A stretch of 64,000 nt of DNA from Kingdonia uniflora (GCA_014058105.1 JACGCM010000447.1:1-64000); one strand, 5' to 3'. Shown: positions 1 to 11,036, counted from the stretch's first letter. Program-made: numbers and translations. The notes: a model not told the origin generated them from the sequence alone.

Positions 1-990
1 GGATTCCCATATCTTCACAGTACGTCTCAAACTCGCTTGAAGTACTCGCCGCGCGGTCGCTTCTCAATGTCTTGATGTTCAGCCACTTGTCTTCTTTCAA
101 TTGAGCTTGAAGGTTTGAAAATGGAGAGAGCTTCTGACTTTAGCTTGATGAAAATAAACCTATATCATTCTTGTAAAATATCAACAAAAATGATAAAGTA
201 CAAGCTTGACTATGAGAATGAGTTTGCATTTTACCAAAAATAATCAGTGTGGATCAACTCTAATGGTGCTTTCGATTTCCACGTACTTTCATAAAAAGGG
301 GCACGATGATGCTTTCCTGGTACACATCCCGAACATGTCTTCCTCATTTCGATCGTAGGCAAGCCTTCCACCATCTTTTTCTGATTCAACAACTTCAAAC
401 CATGAAAGTTTAAATGCCCAAACCTTCTATGCCAAAGCCAACATTCATCTACTGTTTCGGCTTTCAATGTACTATCCAAGGGATATCGAAATTTCATAGG
501 AAAATTTAATTTTTTCCATGTTAATTTTTACAATGACATGTTCTCACAATTTTGATCAAAAATGGTACAAGAATCATTTTTGAAAAGTAGAGAATATCCA
601 TGTTGAACAAGCTGTCCAACACTTAGCAAATTTGTATTCAAATCTGGAACCAATAAATATCTTTTATGTACCCTGGCCTCTTGGTTGAACGGCTATTGTT
701 CCTTTTCCGCTCGCGTGCACAACAACTCCATTTCCCAATCTGATTTGGCATTTTATCGACTTGTCAATATTGGTAAAAATTCGATCATCCCCCGTCATGT
801 GATTTGTACAACCACTATCTAGATACCATGTATCTTTATCTTGCACATTGGTCTTATGTTTCGCGAAAAACATATTTTCTTCAACATTTCCCTCGGTGTA
901 TTTGGCATCTTCTTGATTGTTTTTGCTCTTGCAATCCTTCTGTAAATGCCCATACTTCTTACAGTTAAAACACTGATGTTTTCCCTTATT
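1..990 (-). pseudogene. Ty1/copia pol remnant: second zinc knuckle, protease, GAG-pre-integrase, integrase start
   Basis: Directly downstream of gag and in the same frame, bases 990-664 encode a second CCHC knuckle (CFNCKKYGHLQKDC), then the aspartic protease motif WYLDSGCTNHMTG and LGNGVVVHASGKG. The frame is lost at about 664-690. The next part (VPDLNTNLLSVGQL) continues one base out of phase. Bases 497-231 hold the GAG-pre-integrase zinc motif (WLWHRRFGHLN with CSGC) and the integrase start LELIHTD. Bases 230-1 hold degraded integrase core text, including FIIFVD and KTLRSDR. In an active element this region would process the polyprotein and integrate cDNA. Here it is plainly defective. Confidence 0.85.
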
Positions 991-1821
991 CTAGCACTCG
1001 CTTTCAGCATGTCCCACCTTTTTACAGAAGTTGCAAGTTACGTTTCTGTTTTTACCGGTGTACTTTTGTGAGTTTCTGGGATATCCTCCTTTCTTCGTGT
1101 AGTTTGACTTCTTTCCGGGTCCTCCTTGGAACTTCTCGTAAAAATTCTGCCCACCACTTGAATGTTTTGTTTGAAAAGCAGTTTTTGAAACTGGACTTTT
1201 TTCATGCCTTGACATTCTCTGCTCATGAGAGTCTAAAGAACCCATTAACTCAACAAGAGATAAAGTTGATAGGTCTTTTGATTCTTCTATGGCAGCCACC
1301 GACGCATCAAACCTTGATGGTAGGCTAATCAAAAGTTTTTGGACAACTTTCTCATCCGTAATAGCATCACCATAAAGTCTCATTTGATTAACTATCTCGG
1401 TAACTCGAGATAAGTAATCTTTTATTTTCTCCGTACCCTTCATTTTCAAGTTTTCGTACTCCTTCCAAAGAGTTTGTAACTTGAGTGCAATCACTTTAGA
1501 AGAACCTTTGAATTCATTTTGCAAGGCATCCCAAGCTTGCATTGCACTTTGTGATGAAATAATTCTTGAAAAAATGGTTTGAGATATACCTTGTTGAATG
1601 AAGAACAAAGCCTTTGCATCTTTCTTTCCGGTTTCCTTCAACTGCTCTTGTTGTGCCGCTGTGAGAGTTGTTAGATAGGTAGGAATTTCTATGCCACCTT
1701 CGACCATTTCCCACAATCCTTGAGACTGGAACAACGTTTTCATCTTGATGCTCCAATAGTTATAGTGCTCACCTTCAAAAACTGGAATCGATGGTTGAAT
1801 CATACCATTGTTTGCAGCCAT
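991..1821 (-). pseudogene. Ty1/copia gag (capsid/nucleocapsid), ended by a nonsense codon
   Basis: The 276-codon open frame starts MAANNGMIQPSIPVFEGEHY and has the copia gag core (NYWSIKMKTLF near residue 22, WDALQNEFKG near 95, then LLISLPSRFD near 165). It ends with a CCHC nucleocapsid knuckle, CNFCKKVGHAESEC. In the element this protein packages RNA into virus-like particles in the cytoplasm. The start codon lies about 45 bp downstream of the primer-binding site. The frame stops at a TAG (991-993) but continues open and homologous into a second knuckle and protease, so the stop is best read as a single TGG-to-TAG or similar mutation within one gag-pol frame. The gag part itself is otherwise uninterrupted. 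Confidence 0.85.
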
Positions 1822-1866
1822 TGATTTTACTTCTTTTAGAAGTTTCTACGAACACCTTCAAATCTA

Positions 1867-1878
1867 GCTCTGACACCA
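1867..1878 (-). other. Primer-binding site (initiator tRNA-Met type)
   Basis: Minus-strand TGGTGTCAGAGC differs by one base from the usual copia site TGGTATCAGAGC, complementary to the 3' end of initiator tRNA-Met. It begins 2 bp inside the LTR end at 1880, which fixes the element's orientation. Confidence 0.85.
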
Positions 1879-1879
1879 C

Positions 1880-2137
1880 TGTAAGCTTATTAGCTTTTCT
1901 AAACACAAACAAGATAGAGAAGGATTGAAAGAAGAGAGAATTCTTGATTAGAATTACTTGATTACAAACCCACACATACACCCCTTTATATAGTAGAGGT
2001 GAAGACTCAAAGCATTAAATACAAAACTATTCATATTTGAAACTCACACCATTAATCTATCATTACTTAAGTAACTCCCATTAACTAAGATGAAGAGTCT
2101 TACTCTTAATGTGAACTTAATGTGCATTATTTCAACA
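1880..2137 (-). repeat. 5' LTR of the copia element (258 bp)
   Basis: On minus the LTR begins TGTTGAAATAATGC and ends CTTACA, so it has TG...CA ends. The end abuts the primer-binding site. A TATA box (CTATATAAAG on minus, about 1984-1993) lies about 110 bp from the LTR 3' end, where the start of transcription would be expected. The short length is normal for copia. Confidence 0.8.
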
Positions 2138-3673
2138 AATATAATTTCCACTCTTGATTTTTCCCGTTCAATTCTTTTCCTTCTAAACTTCCTTTAAAGT
2201 CTCTAACTCTAGTGTTTCTTCATATAGATTTCCTCCCACTGAATTCTATAAATCCCAATTTATATAAACCGATAGATTAGATATGTACTACGAGCAATTG
2301 CATTATTTTTGGAAATATAATCGAGTTTTGATTATTTTTAGAGGTTATTTTTAATTAGCCTCCCTCTCTTTTAGAGGTTATTCTTAAGTCAATTTATGCA
2401 AAATGACACATTGTTACTTTGATACCTATTGATCGGACCCAAACATGTCCTAATACCCCTTCATCTTTCTCACATAGTTCTAATTGACCAAACAAACTCT
2501 AACTTACCAAATTTAAGTATGATACGTCAGGCTAGACATATAAGTGGTTACAATTTGGTAAGAACATAAAATAAATTAAAACATGGATTTTCTAGCAAAT
2601 TATCTGCCATGACAAGATTATTTCACTTACAAAGGTACTTTACACATAAATTCACAGGCTAGTAGTATGTAATAATAATTTATCATTTGTGTAAACACAC
2701 TCCATCTACATATCAAGTGCACAAAATAAATCCCAAAACTTGACCGTAACACAAAACAACATGATGCAAGACACAAAGAAATTACTTATTCCTTCTTTCT
2801 TGACCTCTATTAACCCAAAGAAAACAAAAAAGAGAAATCCAAACATGAGGCTGTCCTAGTTGTTTCTAACTCCCTAAAAACTAATGTTGCATCACTGGCA
2901 TGGGAATCTTGGTTGGATCTCTCCAGCTCTGCAAGCCAAAATTACTACCTGATCACATACTAAAGATGACAGGGTGGTCTCACCTACAAACACTAACCTC
3001 ATCACTTCACCTTTCCCTTGAAGAGCTTATGATGGACACAAAACCCACAAATATTTGGGTTTACTGGACAAACAAAAAGTATGAAAAAAAAACATGCTAT
3101 TGTTGGAGCCTCCTTCTCCTTCAAGGTGGCTTCAAGTATATGTTGTAATAGACACAAGTTCAATCAATGCTTGTGCATGGCTAGTAATGCCGTATTAATC
3201 CAACTGCCGTCCGTTATGTTTGGGAGAGATATCTGCATTTATTAACAAAACGCTAGATTCAGAAGCTGAGATATCCATGAATAAAAAGTTCTAATCATCA
3301 ATCACATTAGACATAACTCTACAAATCAAAGCAGTGAAGATACCGGGGCTCAAAAAGAGCATCAGGTAGGCACCTAATAAAACACCTGTATAGTCAAAAG
3401 CTAAAATTCTCGCCCTGGGTAGTGGTCTAGAGTCTGGACAGCAAAATAACATTTGAAAGCAACTTTCAAAGGCTGCTGTAAAACGAATCTTGTATTTAAA
3501 TACGATCTGCCACTTAAATGCGATTGCTTTGAGTATGATAACTGAGTTATGCCGATACCCTTTTAAAAGGGTCAACAAACTCATAGGGAGCATTCAACAT
3601 GTGACTATTGCGACACAGTTATTTCAAGAATATGATTTGGTTTAGCTATATATCGCCAGAAATGAAGTAGGGG
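2138..3673. other. Intergenic, no gene supported
   Basis: AT-rich sequence. An 82-codon plus frame at 2900-3148 and a 100-codon minus frame at 3291-3593 are open, but neither shows a recognisable domain, start context or splice signal. I do not call them genes. Confidence 0.6.
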
Positions 3674-4215
3674 CTAGTGTGCCTGTATGCGAGACATTTT
3701 AGAGCACTCTTTAGCATAAACATCCGAAAATCCAGTAATATCTGCATGGTCATCATGACTCTCAAATCCATTCTTCGTGAACTCCTCTTCCTCTTCACCT
3801 GGTGTAAACAGCTTCCCCTCTAAAGCCTTAAGCTGGTCTAGAATGGATTGCCACTCTTCCTCGAAGTTAGCCAACGACTCATGAAGAGTACTCATATGCT
3901 TTGCACTTCTAATAGCATATTCCCCAAATCTAGTATTGTATCTGTAGGAATGTTCTTGATTTTTTTGTCTTCGTAGCAATCAAGTACATACTCATCAACC
4001 CTTCACGATCATGACAAATAGAGACCCCGTCATCGTCCATACTAGTAGTTTTACTTGTCATAACCTTCGTCTCATAATAGAGTACCTTGTTTCTTAGTAT
4101 TTCCAACTCCCCCTCTAGCTCTTGCTCTCTTTCTCTCTTTAGACCTTTACCATAAGCTCATTTAAAAGCAGCGGGCTTCTTGGTCATACTGATGTTTGGC
4201 GCCTCCATGAATACC
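3674..4215 (-). pseudogene. Fragment of a plant myosin-binding (GTD-binding, DUF593) protein gene
   Basis: Three pieces in sequence on minus look like the plant family whose GTD-binding domain anchors class XI myosins to vesicles and the ER. They are a charged coiled coil (LKREREQELEGELEILRNKV then LYYE), an acidic linker (VDEYVLDCYEDKKIKN), and FEEEWQSILDQLKALEGKLF followed by an EEEEEF tract. The order matches the end of the GTD-binding domain and the segment after it. The pieces are in different frames, with a TGA near 4155 and a frameshift near 4000, and no N-terminal membrane anchor is present. It is therefore a decayed fragment. The family assignment is from memory of family patterns. 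An unrelated coiled-coil protein is the alternative. Confidence 0.5.
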
Positions 4216-4287
4216 ATATCTCTGGAAATCATTGTTGTTACTGCCATCATTTGCTGCCTCCATGAATACCATATCTCTGGAAATCAT
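4201..4287. repeat. 32-bp direct duplication, 55-bp period
   Basis: The 32 bases at 4201-4232 recur exactly at 4256-4287, and on minus each copy contains ATGGTATTCATGGAGG. The duplication lies at the 5' end of the myosin-binding fragment. A CAA-type microsatellite follows at about 4301-4320. Confidence 0.85.
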
Positions 4288-5412
4288 AGTTTGACTAAAC
4301 AGCAACAACAACAACAACAATTGACATCAAAAAACAACAAAACAACAGATTAGGGATCAAAAGAACATAGAAGAAACCCTAATGAAAACTTACGCTCTAA
4401 AGTGCATTCGACTCATCAATAGAGATAAGAAGAGAGAGGAGACTAGAAAGATATATAGTTCAAATAGGTCTTTTATTTTATTTTTTCTCGAGAATTGTAT
4501 TTTGCTCTAAATGTAGGGCTAAATTTAATTCCTTGTCCCAATTTTTTTAATGGTCTGGATCACACTTATTAGAGCTAAACATTATCTAGGCAATTGAAAT
4601 AATCCTCGAAAACCACGTTGCGTAGATGAACGGTTATGGGTTAGCCTCAGAGGTTGAGCTTTTTTTTCTTAATATAGATGAAGTTAAATGGTAAAACGGC
4701 ATCTATTTTATTGTGACCCCAAAGAGATTTTCTTTGAAAAGGTCCATAAATGATGATGACGATTATGCTTTTAATATAAGTTATATCATGTATTCTTAAT
4801 CATATGAGCTTAGTTAGAGAAAATTTCTCCCTACACTCTTCAATGCAATTATGCAAATGACTCTTCCCTCATAATTTCATACAAGGAGTCTATCCATGAC
4901 GACACCCTTTTATTCTATACCCTCAACGCGGCTTCTTTAACCGTCTCTCTTTTGATCACCTTCTTTCTCCGATTAGAAGCTTTCCGGTCTTGATTGTTTG
5001 ACCTGCTTCATCCTCTCCTTTCACATTGGTGCATCTTCTCAATGACTTATTTCAGCAATATCTTGAGATGTGCTAAAATGTATTTCGTTGAGGACAAAGT
5101 GAAATTTATGAATTGCTTAAATAATATATTTGGGCGATTCTCTCCAGTAAGTGTGGTGAATTATGGTGCCCACTAATATGAAGTTTTCGTATCTTTATAA
5201 ATTTCATAAACACTACAAGTGATTGATTCTTCTCTGGAAACTAAAATATTCCATCCTACACCTGAAATAAAAACACAAAGTAATGTTTTTGTAGAACTAT
5301 CAAAGTCATTCCTTTGGATACCACTGAAGGAAGCACAATCATTAACTGGCCCCAAGAGAAAAGTTTTTCTTGTTGTACTTGCTCATGATAACTATTGTCC
5401 TCCTTGTCTCAG
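4288..5412. other. Between two gene fragments, nothing supported
   Basis: AT-rich. Plus frames at 4994-5176 and 5219-5412 are short and unrecognised. The stretch just upstream of the cytochrome b5 reductase exon ends in a pyrimidine-rich run with TCAG, consistent with an intron remnant. Confidence 0.5.
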
Positions 5413-5705
5413 CCTCCTGAATTATGGAATGGTGGAGTTGGCTTCGTATCCAAGGAAATGATTCAAACTCATTGCCCTGCTCCTGCAGAAGACATCCAGG
5501 TAAATCTCTCCTTTCATATTTAAGGCTACACCTTATTTTTTTACTCCATTGCACATTTCTTGCTCTCTTAAAAACACAATTTTCTAATGAGGCTTGATTT
5601 ACGTATTTCCAGGTTTTGAGATGTGGTCCACCACCAATGAACAAGGCCATGGCTGCTCACCTCGACTCCCTTGAGTATACATCGGGCATGCAATTTCAGT
5701 TCTAG
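5413..5705 (+). pseudogene. Last two exons of NADH-cytochrome b5 reductase (gene fragment)
   Basis: Exon 5413-5499 (29 codons, phase 0) reads PPELWNGGVGFVSKEMIQ and then THCPAPAEDIQ. An intron with GT...AG ends follows (5500-5612, donor gtaaat, acceptor ttccag). Exon 5613-5705 reads VLRCGPPPMNKAMAAHLDS and ends MQFQF and a stop. These are the C-terminal signature of plant CBR1-type enzymes, which pass electrons from NADH to cytochrome b5 at the ER. CGPPPMN is part of the NADH-binding lobe. Frame and splice sites are intact, but I find no FAD domain or earlier exons upstream, where a complete gene would need them. I infer a truncated or captured fragment. Confidence 0.85.
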
Positions 5706-6686
5706 TCTCTCCATGTGGTTTTCCATTCTTTCTCCATTATCTAATTCAGAGCGCTCCTAGGAGTTGAATTAAGTTTTTTTTATGTTGTAATCGAATTCAC
5801 TTACATTTGAACAATTTGAGCATATTGCTTGATACTATTAGCTTAGAGATGTATTTCTCTTCCTCGTTCAGATATGAGGAAGAGAAATATGAACTCAATT
5901 CTACGAGGCAAGTGATCTTTATTCTCAATCATCGCAGGTGATTACTGGACTAGGTCTACATCTATTAGAGATTGAAGTATCTGTTGAATCTTCTGAATAA
6001 ATATTGGGTTTCATTCACTCGAAACTGGTACTTCAACACAATTGTAGAGTGAAATTTTATGAATATTTGACCAACTTTTTAAAAATTATTAATGTGTTGT
6101 TGCTGCCGATTTAACAAATCATTGATCATAGCTTGGTTGTTCCCAAATAGAGGAACCCCGTCCGTAATCTAGACTACAAAGTACTAATGAGTTGTTCGGA
6201 GTTGCCCTAAGCAAAAACTCAAATAAGACAATTTATCATATTGAAGCAAATTCATATAGGTTCAATATTCTAGTAAAATGGTAGTTCATGATCCAATATA
6301 TGATCAACGGCTTGCAGGTACACCGTGTTAACATTAAAAACATAGCAATGAAGAAACAGAACACTCTTTTTATTTAATGAAAAAGAAAAGAAGTTCCAAA
6401 CTGGAAAGCGAAGTGTTGAGGCAATCTTTTCAAGAACCAAACAGGACTCTCAAATGAAATGAAAGACTTTTGTGTCTTTCTGGTCCTAAACCATAGCAGC
6501 TCAGCTTAGCTTTGGTTTGAGAACCACAACTGTCATTAGCTTTGGTTATGTTTGTATTTGGTACTATAATAATAACAAACAACTCCCACTGCCCCCACAC
6601 CTACACAACACTATCTCCTCACTGTTTTTTTACCCAAACCCCCAGAGAACAATCACTGAATCACACCCAAAACTCATCCAGTTTCA
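5706..6686. other. 3' flank of the reductase fragment and upstream region of the 6687 gene
   Basis: No coding signal. The last 200 bases are the probable promoter and leader of the next gene: a TATA-like ctataataataac lies at about 6563-6576, followed by a C/A-rich leader typical of plant 5' UTRs. Confidence 0.5.
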
Positions 6687-7163
6687 ATGGCAGATGAGTC
6701 TCACCCACAAAACCCACCTCTCTTAAGGAGATTACTAAGCAAAAGGAGAACATGGGTTTGTTTATTTGTCCTTGTTTATGCCCTCCTTTTGTCCTTGTCA
6801 TGGAACCTCCTCAAATCCATCTTATCATGGTATAATTCCATAACATATTCTTCTACTTCTTATGGGTGGCCGGCGCTTTATGCGTCGGCCATGTTTGGAG
6901 CTGTCTTCGGTGTCCTTTCCATGGCAGCAGCTTTAGCTGTTGCCATCCCAGCCACAGTAGTGACGTGGATCACCGTACTGGTGCTCCTTGCCTTCTGTGG
7001 AAAGCCCAGACGGGCTTTAGTACAAGAAGGGAGGAGCATCACTGCAGATATTGTGGGATTTGTCATCAGGATTGTGATAAGAGAGGGTAATATTGTGGCA
7101 GCTACTTGTGCTGTGATTGGGTATTTTGTGCTTATTGGGAGAAGTGAAGATGTTGATGATTGA
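6687..7163 (+). CDS. Small plant membrane protein of unknown function, 158 residues
   Basis: This single-exon frame is intact. The ATG sits in good plant context (caATGGC) and the N-terminus is MADESHPQNPPLLRRLLSKR, a basic cytosolic-looking tail. Hydrophobic segments lie at about 23-46, 62-90, 91-105 and 135-151, with a glycine/alanine-rich stretch (YASAMFGAVFGVLSMAAALA) near 65-84. The C-terminus is acidic (RSEDVDD). There is no cleavable signal peptide, as the first hydrophobic segment is long and followed by no cleavage motif. I infer an integral membrane protein with about four segments. I recall similar small uncharacterised plant proteins but cannot give a function. It is the clearest intact host gene in the window: no internal stop, a plausible leader, and a 3' region without TE sequence. 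Confidence 0.8.
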   Translation: MADESHPQNPPLLRRLLSKRRTWVCLFVLVYALLLSLSWNLLKSILSWYNSITYSSTSYGWPALYASAMFGAVFGVLSMAAALAVAIPATVVTWITVLVLLAFCGKPRRALVQEGRSITADIVGFVIRIVIREGNIVAATCAVIGYFVLIGRSEDVDD

Positions 7164-8009
7164 TTGATTTGTTGTTGTTATGGGTTTTGATTGATTTGAC
7201 TTGAAGATCCCAAGAAGCTTGAGTTTCAAGTGAGTGATCTGTACCTGCTTCTGTACTTTTGCACTATTGTGGAGGTCTCTAATGAAACTGGGATCTTGTG
7301 ATAATAGATCATGGGTTTATCTCTTAAGTTTGCTAGAGTTTTAGGGAGTTTGGAGAGATGGGGTTGACTCAATTAAATTTGGGGACTTGTAAGTTTTAAC
7401 TTTTAATGCAAATTAGCCTGTTTTTAAGGAATTTAATGGTAAAATGTTTGTGAATATATGGAGATTAGTTCAAGTTTAGCAACATTTTGGTCACTTGGTG
7501 TAATCTTTTTGCTATCTACTCAAGTTTTTTTTGCTGCAGTTTGCTTAAAGACGGTAATATAGCACTTGCTGTGTCTTTTTACTGTCCCAAATAAGTGGTT
7601 GTTAGTTGTTAAGCAGATTTTCTGTAACATAAATGGATCCTTAATTAAGGAGAGCAATCTGTCAGACTTATAAATGTGCTCTGCGGGGCTTGAATTTTAT
7701 CATTAAACGCAAATCAGAATCATCCTGTTTTCCATGCCAAGTTTATTGTTGTGGTGGATTAAGACACTGTAAATGAACAGAAGGAATGGTATATTTGGAC
7801 GACAAACTATTAGCATAAGCTTAGCAACACAGAACTAATAGAGGTGCACACAAAAACATGTCCGTATCTTCCATTGCTTAAACATGTAGACAAATCTACA
7901 CAAAAAAAGTTTTAAGGAAGTTGTTCTATCTATTCAAAAAAAAAGTTTACTGGCATAATCACCTAGAGGCTAGAGCTTCTATGTTTGACTAGATAAAAAT
8001 AAAAGGGTA
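7164..8009. other. 3' UTR of the 6687 gene and convergent intergenic DNA
   Basis: AT-rich, without coding signal. It lies between two genes that point towards each other (6687 plus and 8010 minus), so it should hold both 3' ends. No canonical AATAAA was picked out with confidence. Confidence 0.5.
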
Positions 8010-9336
8010 TCATGGATGAGGTATTAAATTCAGCCTAGCAACGATTTCTGCCTGGCGTTGAGCATAGTATCTCTTTTGTATCTCGTTCATGGCAGAGATG
8101 TCCACCCGCATAATCATGTCATCTTCTTTTCTCTGCTCCCTCTCATTCTGTTCTGCATCTCTTCTGATTGCCATTTCCTCTTTCCTCTTCACCCTTTCCA
8201 GTAGAGCTTGATTTTGGTCCAGTATCTTCTTCAGTATATCTTTGAAACCTCTGTCTCTTACTCTTTTATTCTTGTTTTTTGCATCTTCATAATCTATAGC
8301 AGTCACCAGCTTTACATCTACATCATCTCTTATGCCTTCATAATCCCTTTTCATAATCATCAGCCTTGTGCATTCATTAAGGATATTTTGTTTTGTGTCT
8401 TCATCCTCTCTATCATCTTCATTAACATGTGGACCTGCATCTCCATAAAGTCTTACGTCCTCACGGAGTCTCTTATTCTGCTGCTGTACATCATCATCTC
8501 TGATGTCTTCATAACCTCTCTTATGGCTCTGCAGTAAGTCTCCATGCTCTCTCAAGTCTTCATAACCACCCATATCGTTATGCTGCAAGTCTTCATAATC
8601 TCTTACGTCCTCGTAGCCATTCATATTGGTCTGCTCTAAGTCTTCACAATCTCCTACGTTTTCGTAACCGTTCATATTGGTCTGTTGTAAGTCTTCATAA
8701 TATCTTGCATCTTCTTCTTCATCTATGTTGTACCCCGTCATTTTTTCCGCCTCGCCAACGGTAACGTAATCATCCATCTCAGAGTTGCCAGACATAGGCG
8801 TCGTGGGGAACATGAAATTTGTGGAGGCGTCATGCTGAGTGTCTTTAGGTTTCTTGGTAGGTGGCCTCCTTAGATACTCTTCATACTTACTGGTACCATG
8901 AAGGATACGCCAACAATGTTCTAGGGTGAACATCCTCTTTTGAGTGTCTAGGTACATAGACTTTGCCTCATCAATCTGCATATCATGGGGAAATTGGATC
9001 AAACAAAATCTTTTGAAGTATATAAATAACATATAGCAAAGTCACTCACCTTGTCTACTTCTTCAGTCTCGCCTTGGTTTATATTTTCTAGCTGGGCAAA
9101 GCAAACACAAAATTTGCTGACAGATAGGTTAATCGTCGAAAAACGGTGGATTAACGAAGACTCGGACCTCTCGTGCTCCCAATCCTTGTTTCTGTTAAAG
9201 TGCTCGCAAACTCGGTTCCAGAAAGTTCCACACTTTTGACCGGGACTTGCAACAGGTTCTTGAAAATCAGCCAACCAACTCCGACATAACAACTCATCTT
9301 CCTTGATCGAAAAAGCCCTACCTCGAATATTGCCAC
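8010..9336 (-). CDS. Myb/SANT-like, NAM-associated family protein (spliced), N-terminus not resolved
   Basis: Exon 9336-9050 reads RAFSIKEDELLCRSW, then FWNRVCEHFNRNKDW, and later FSTINLSVSKFCVCF. That is the trihelix-like fold of plant proteins often annotated as glutathione S-transferase T3-like or PIF/Harbinger ORF1-like. An intron (9049-8976, 74 bp, donor gtgagtgac, acceptor tatgcag) joins it in frame to exon 8975-8010, IDEAKSMYLDTQKRMFTLEH. This exon continues with an acidic repeat region and a C-terminal coiled coil rich in K/E/R, ending with TGA. No in-frame ATG precedes RAFSIKEDE, but an acceptor-like gtgcag sits just before 9336, so a first exon probably lies upstream. Such proteins bind DNA or pair with Harbinger transposases. 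Whether this is a host gene or a TE relic is undecided. No stop interrupts either exon, about 435 codons in all. Confidence 0.7.
8451..8702 (-). repeat. Five in-frame 17-residue coding repeats
   Basis: On minus the protein runs YYEDLQQTNMNGYENVG, DCEDLEQTNMNGYEDVR, DYEDLQHNDMGGYEDLR, EHGDLLQSHKRGYEDIR and a 16-residue fifth copy ending REDVR. That is a 51-bp DNA period. The first two copies are most alike and later copies diverge, as in slippage growth followed by substitution. Confidence 0.9.
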
Positions 9337-10185
9337 CTGCACGGATTCAGCATTTAATAGAAACAATTAATGAAGTGATAATTTGGGTTGTGACAGTTAA
9401 CCAATCTAGTTAGTTGTTGGATTAAGAGAGTTGGGGCGGAGAAAGAGGATTTAAAACATTGTTGCTCGATACCTCAGCTGCGTTTTATTCGTGAAAAACC
9501 AAGGAAAAGCAAAATGAATTTCTGGAAAGCCATTTACTTGATTTTGGATTGGGAGGAAAATCAGGGGAAACAAAATTCATTTTCCCCGATTTTTGATAAA
9601 AAAAAATGGAGGAACGGCAGCTTAGTTTTCAAAACTTGGAAAATTAATTTAGGTTTTGCTATTTCTTCAAGATATTTATTCATAACTTATAATTTTCCAT
9701 AATAAAGTAATTTGCACAACAAGAGAGAAAGATGCAGGGAAAGAATCCAGAGAGAAAAAAAATGCCCCAAGAGAACCTAGAGAGAATATAGAATCAAGAG
9801 AATTGAGATAGAAATAAGAGAATTTAAATTGAAAATATATAAAAAGGAAGTTTTGATTGAGAGACTCTAGAGATAGATTTGGACTGAGAAAATCAAGAAA
9901 ATACAATTTGAATTGGTGAAATCTAGGGGAAAAACGAAAATAAAATTAAGAAAATCATGGAAATGAACAAAATGGAAAATTCTGTATTAGAAGAATTTAG
10001 CGAAAAAATCTAGAGATAGAAATTTACGACTGGAAGAATAAAGAGAGAAGATTTAGATCAAGTGAACCTAGGCAAACAATTGACAGTGAGGAGATGTAGA
10101 GAGAGAAATTTGAATGAAAATAATGTAGTAGAAATGTATTTATTGCGAGAATATAGAAAGGCAAAAGCTAGAGAGAAGAATTTTT

Positions 10186-10337
10186 ATTCAAAAACTAGAG
10201 AGCAACTCATAAGATAAAATTTGGTGATGATGTAACATTGTCCTTGCATTCGACTCTCGACTATTCAAAAACTAGAGAGCAACTCATAAGATAAAATTTG
10301 GTGATGATGTAACATTGTTCTTGCATTCGACTCTCAA
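10186..10337. repeat. Tandem duplication, 77-bp unit, two copies
   Basis: Copies begin at 10186 and 10263 (attcaaaaactagagagcaa in each) and agree almost base for base, differing at tccttg/ttcttg. This is a recent local duplication without coding content. Confidence 0.9.
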
Positions 10338-11036
10338 CCGCCAACAAATAATCCTGGTAAACAAAGGGAAGGAAAAAAATACCCGTACCGAGACATCAAC
10401 ATTAGATCTCTCTAGCTCTTTGTACCTTATATCGGTTCAAGAGAAAGAAAGCTGAAGTATAGCTTATTAGCGAAGTTCATAGATCTGTTTCCTATTTTTT
10501 TCAACCATTTTCATAGTCAACTAATTTATTTATTTTTTCTTTCTGAAATCTCCTACTAATAAACTCCTACAAATGCAGCTCTCTCAACAAATGAGGTACT
10601 TGTTTGTTCAAAGCCCATCAATCACTCAAAGAATCTCAAACACAGTTTATTATTGATGCATTCAATGAAGAAAACAAAATATACATCAAATAAAGATAAA
10701 AACTAAATTGATTCCAATCACAATTTACTCACAAAAGAATGCTACAAAAAGGTTAAATTGATTTCAATCACAAAAGAGTGTTATAGTTTTGATGACGATA
10801 ACAAAAAGAAAATAACCACAGATACACGAGTCTAAAGTCTGGTATGAAGATTGATTTTCTTACCAAAATTTTCAATTTCTTGTTCATGGTACATATTCTA
10901 GGTTTTCATATCTTATTTGTTCTGCTTTTCTGATATATATAGCCATCTTAAATATTTTCCCTTCATAATAGGATGACTCACTGTCACTTGTTAATTTACT
11001 AAACATCAAAACAATAAAACTATACAATCATTGTTT

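Larger units (their letters stand above)
1..2137 (-). mobile_element. Ty1/copia LTR retrotransposon, 5' part, cut by the window edge
   Basis: Read on minus, the order is LTR (2137-1880), a primer-binding site, gag, protease, a GAG-pre-integrase zinc motif and the start of the integrase core, which is the Ty1/copia order. RT, RNase H and the 3' LTR would lie left of base 1. The reading frame carries at least one nonsense codon and two frameshifts, so this copy cannot make its polyprotein. The only visible flank, 2138-2142 (aatat), would be one side of the 5-bp target duplication. The other side is outside the window. Confidence 0.9.

Noticed and set aside
3674..5705. Helitron carrying both gene fragments
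   Set aside because: I could not find a TC start and a CTRR hairpin end that bracket both fragments, so it is kept only as a possibility in the finding.
8208..8537. 109-codon plus frame, I/S/F-rich
   Set aside because: Antisense shadow of the acidic repeat region of the minus-strand spliced gene.
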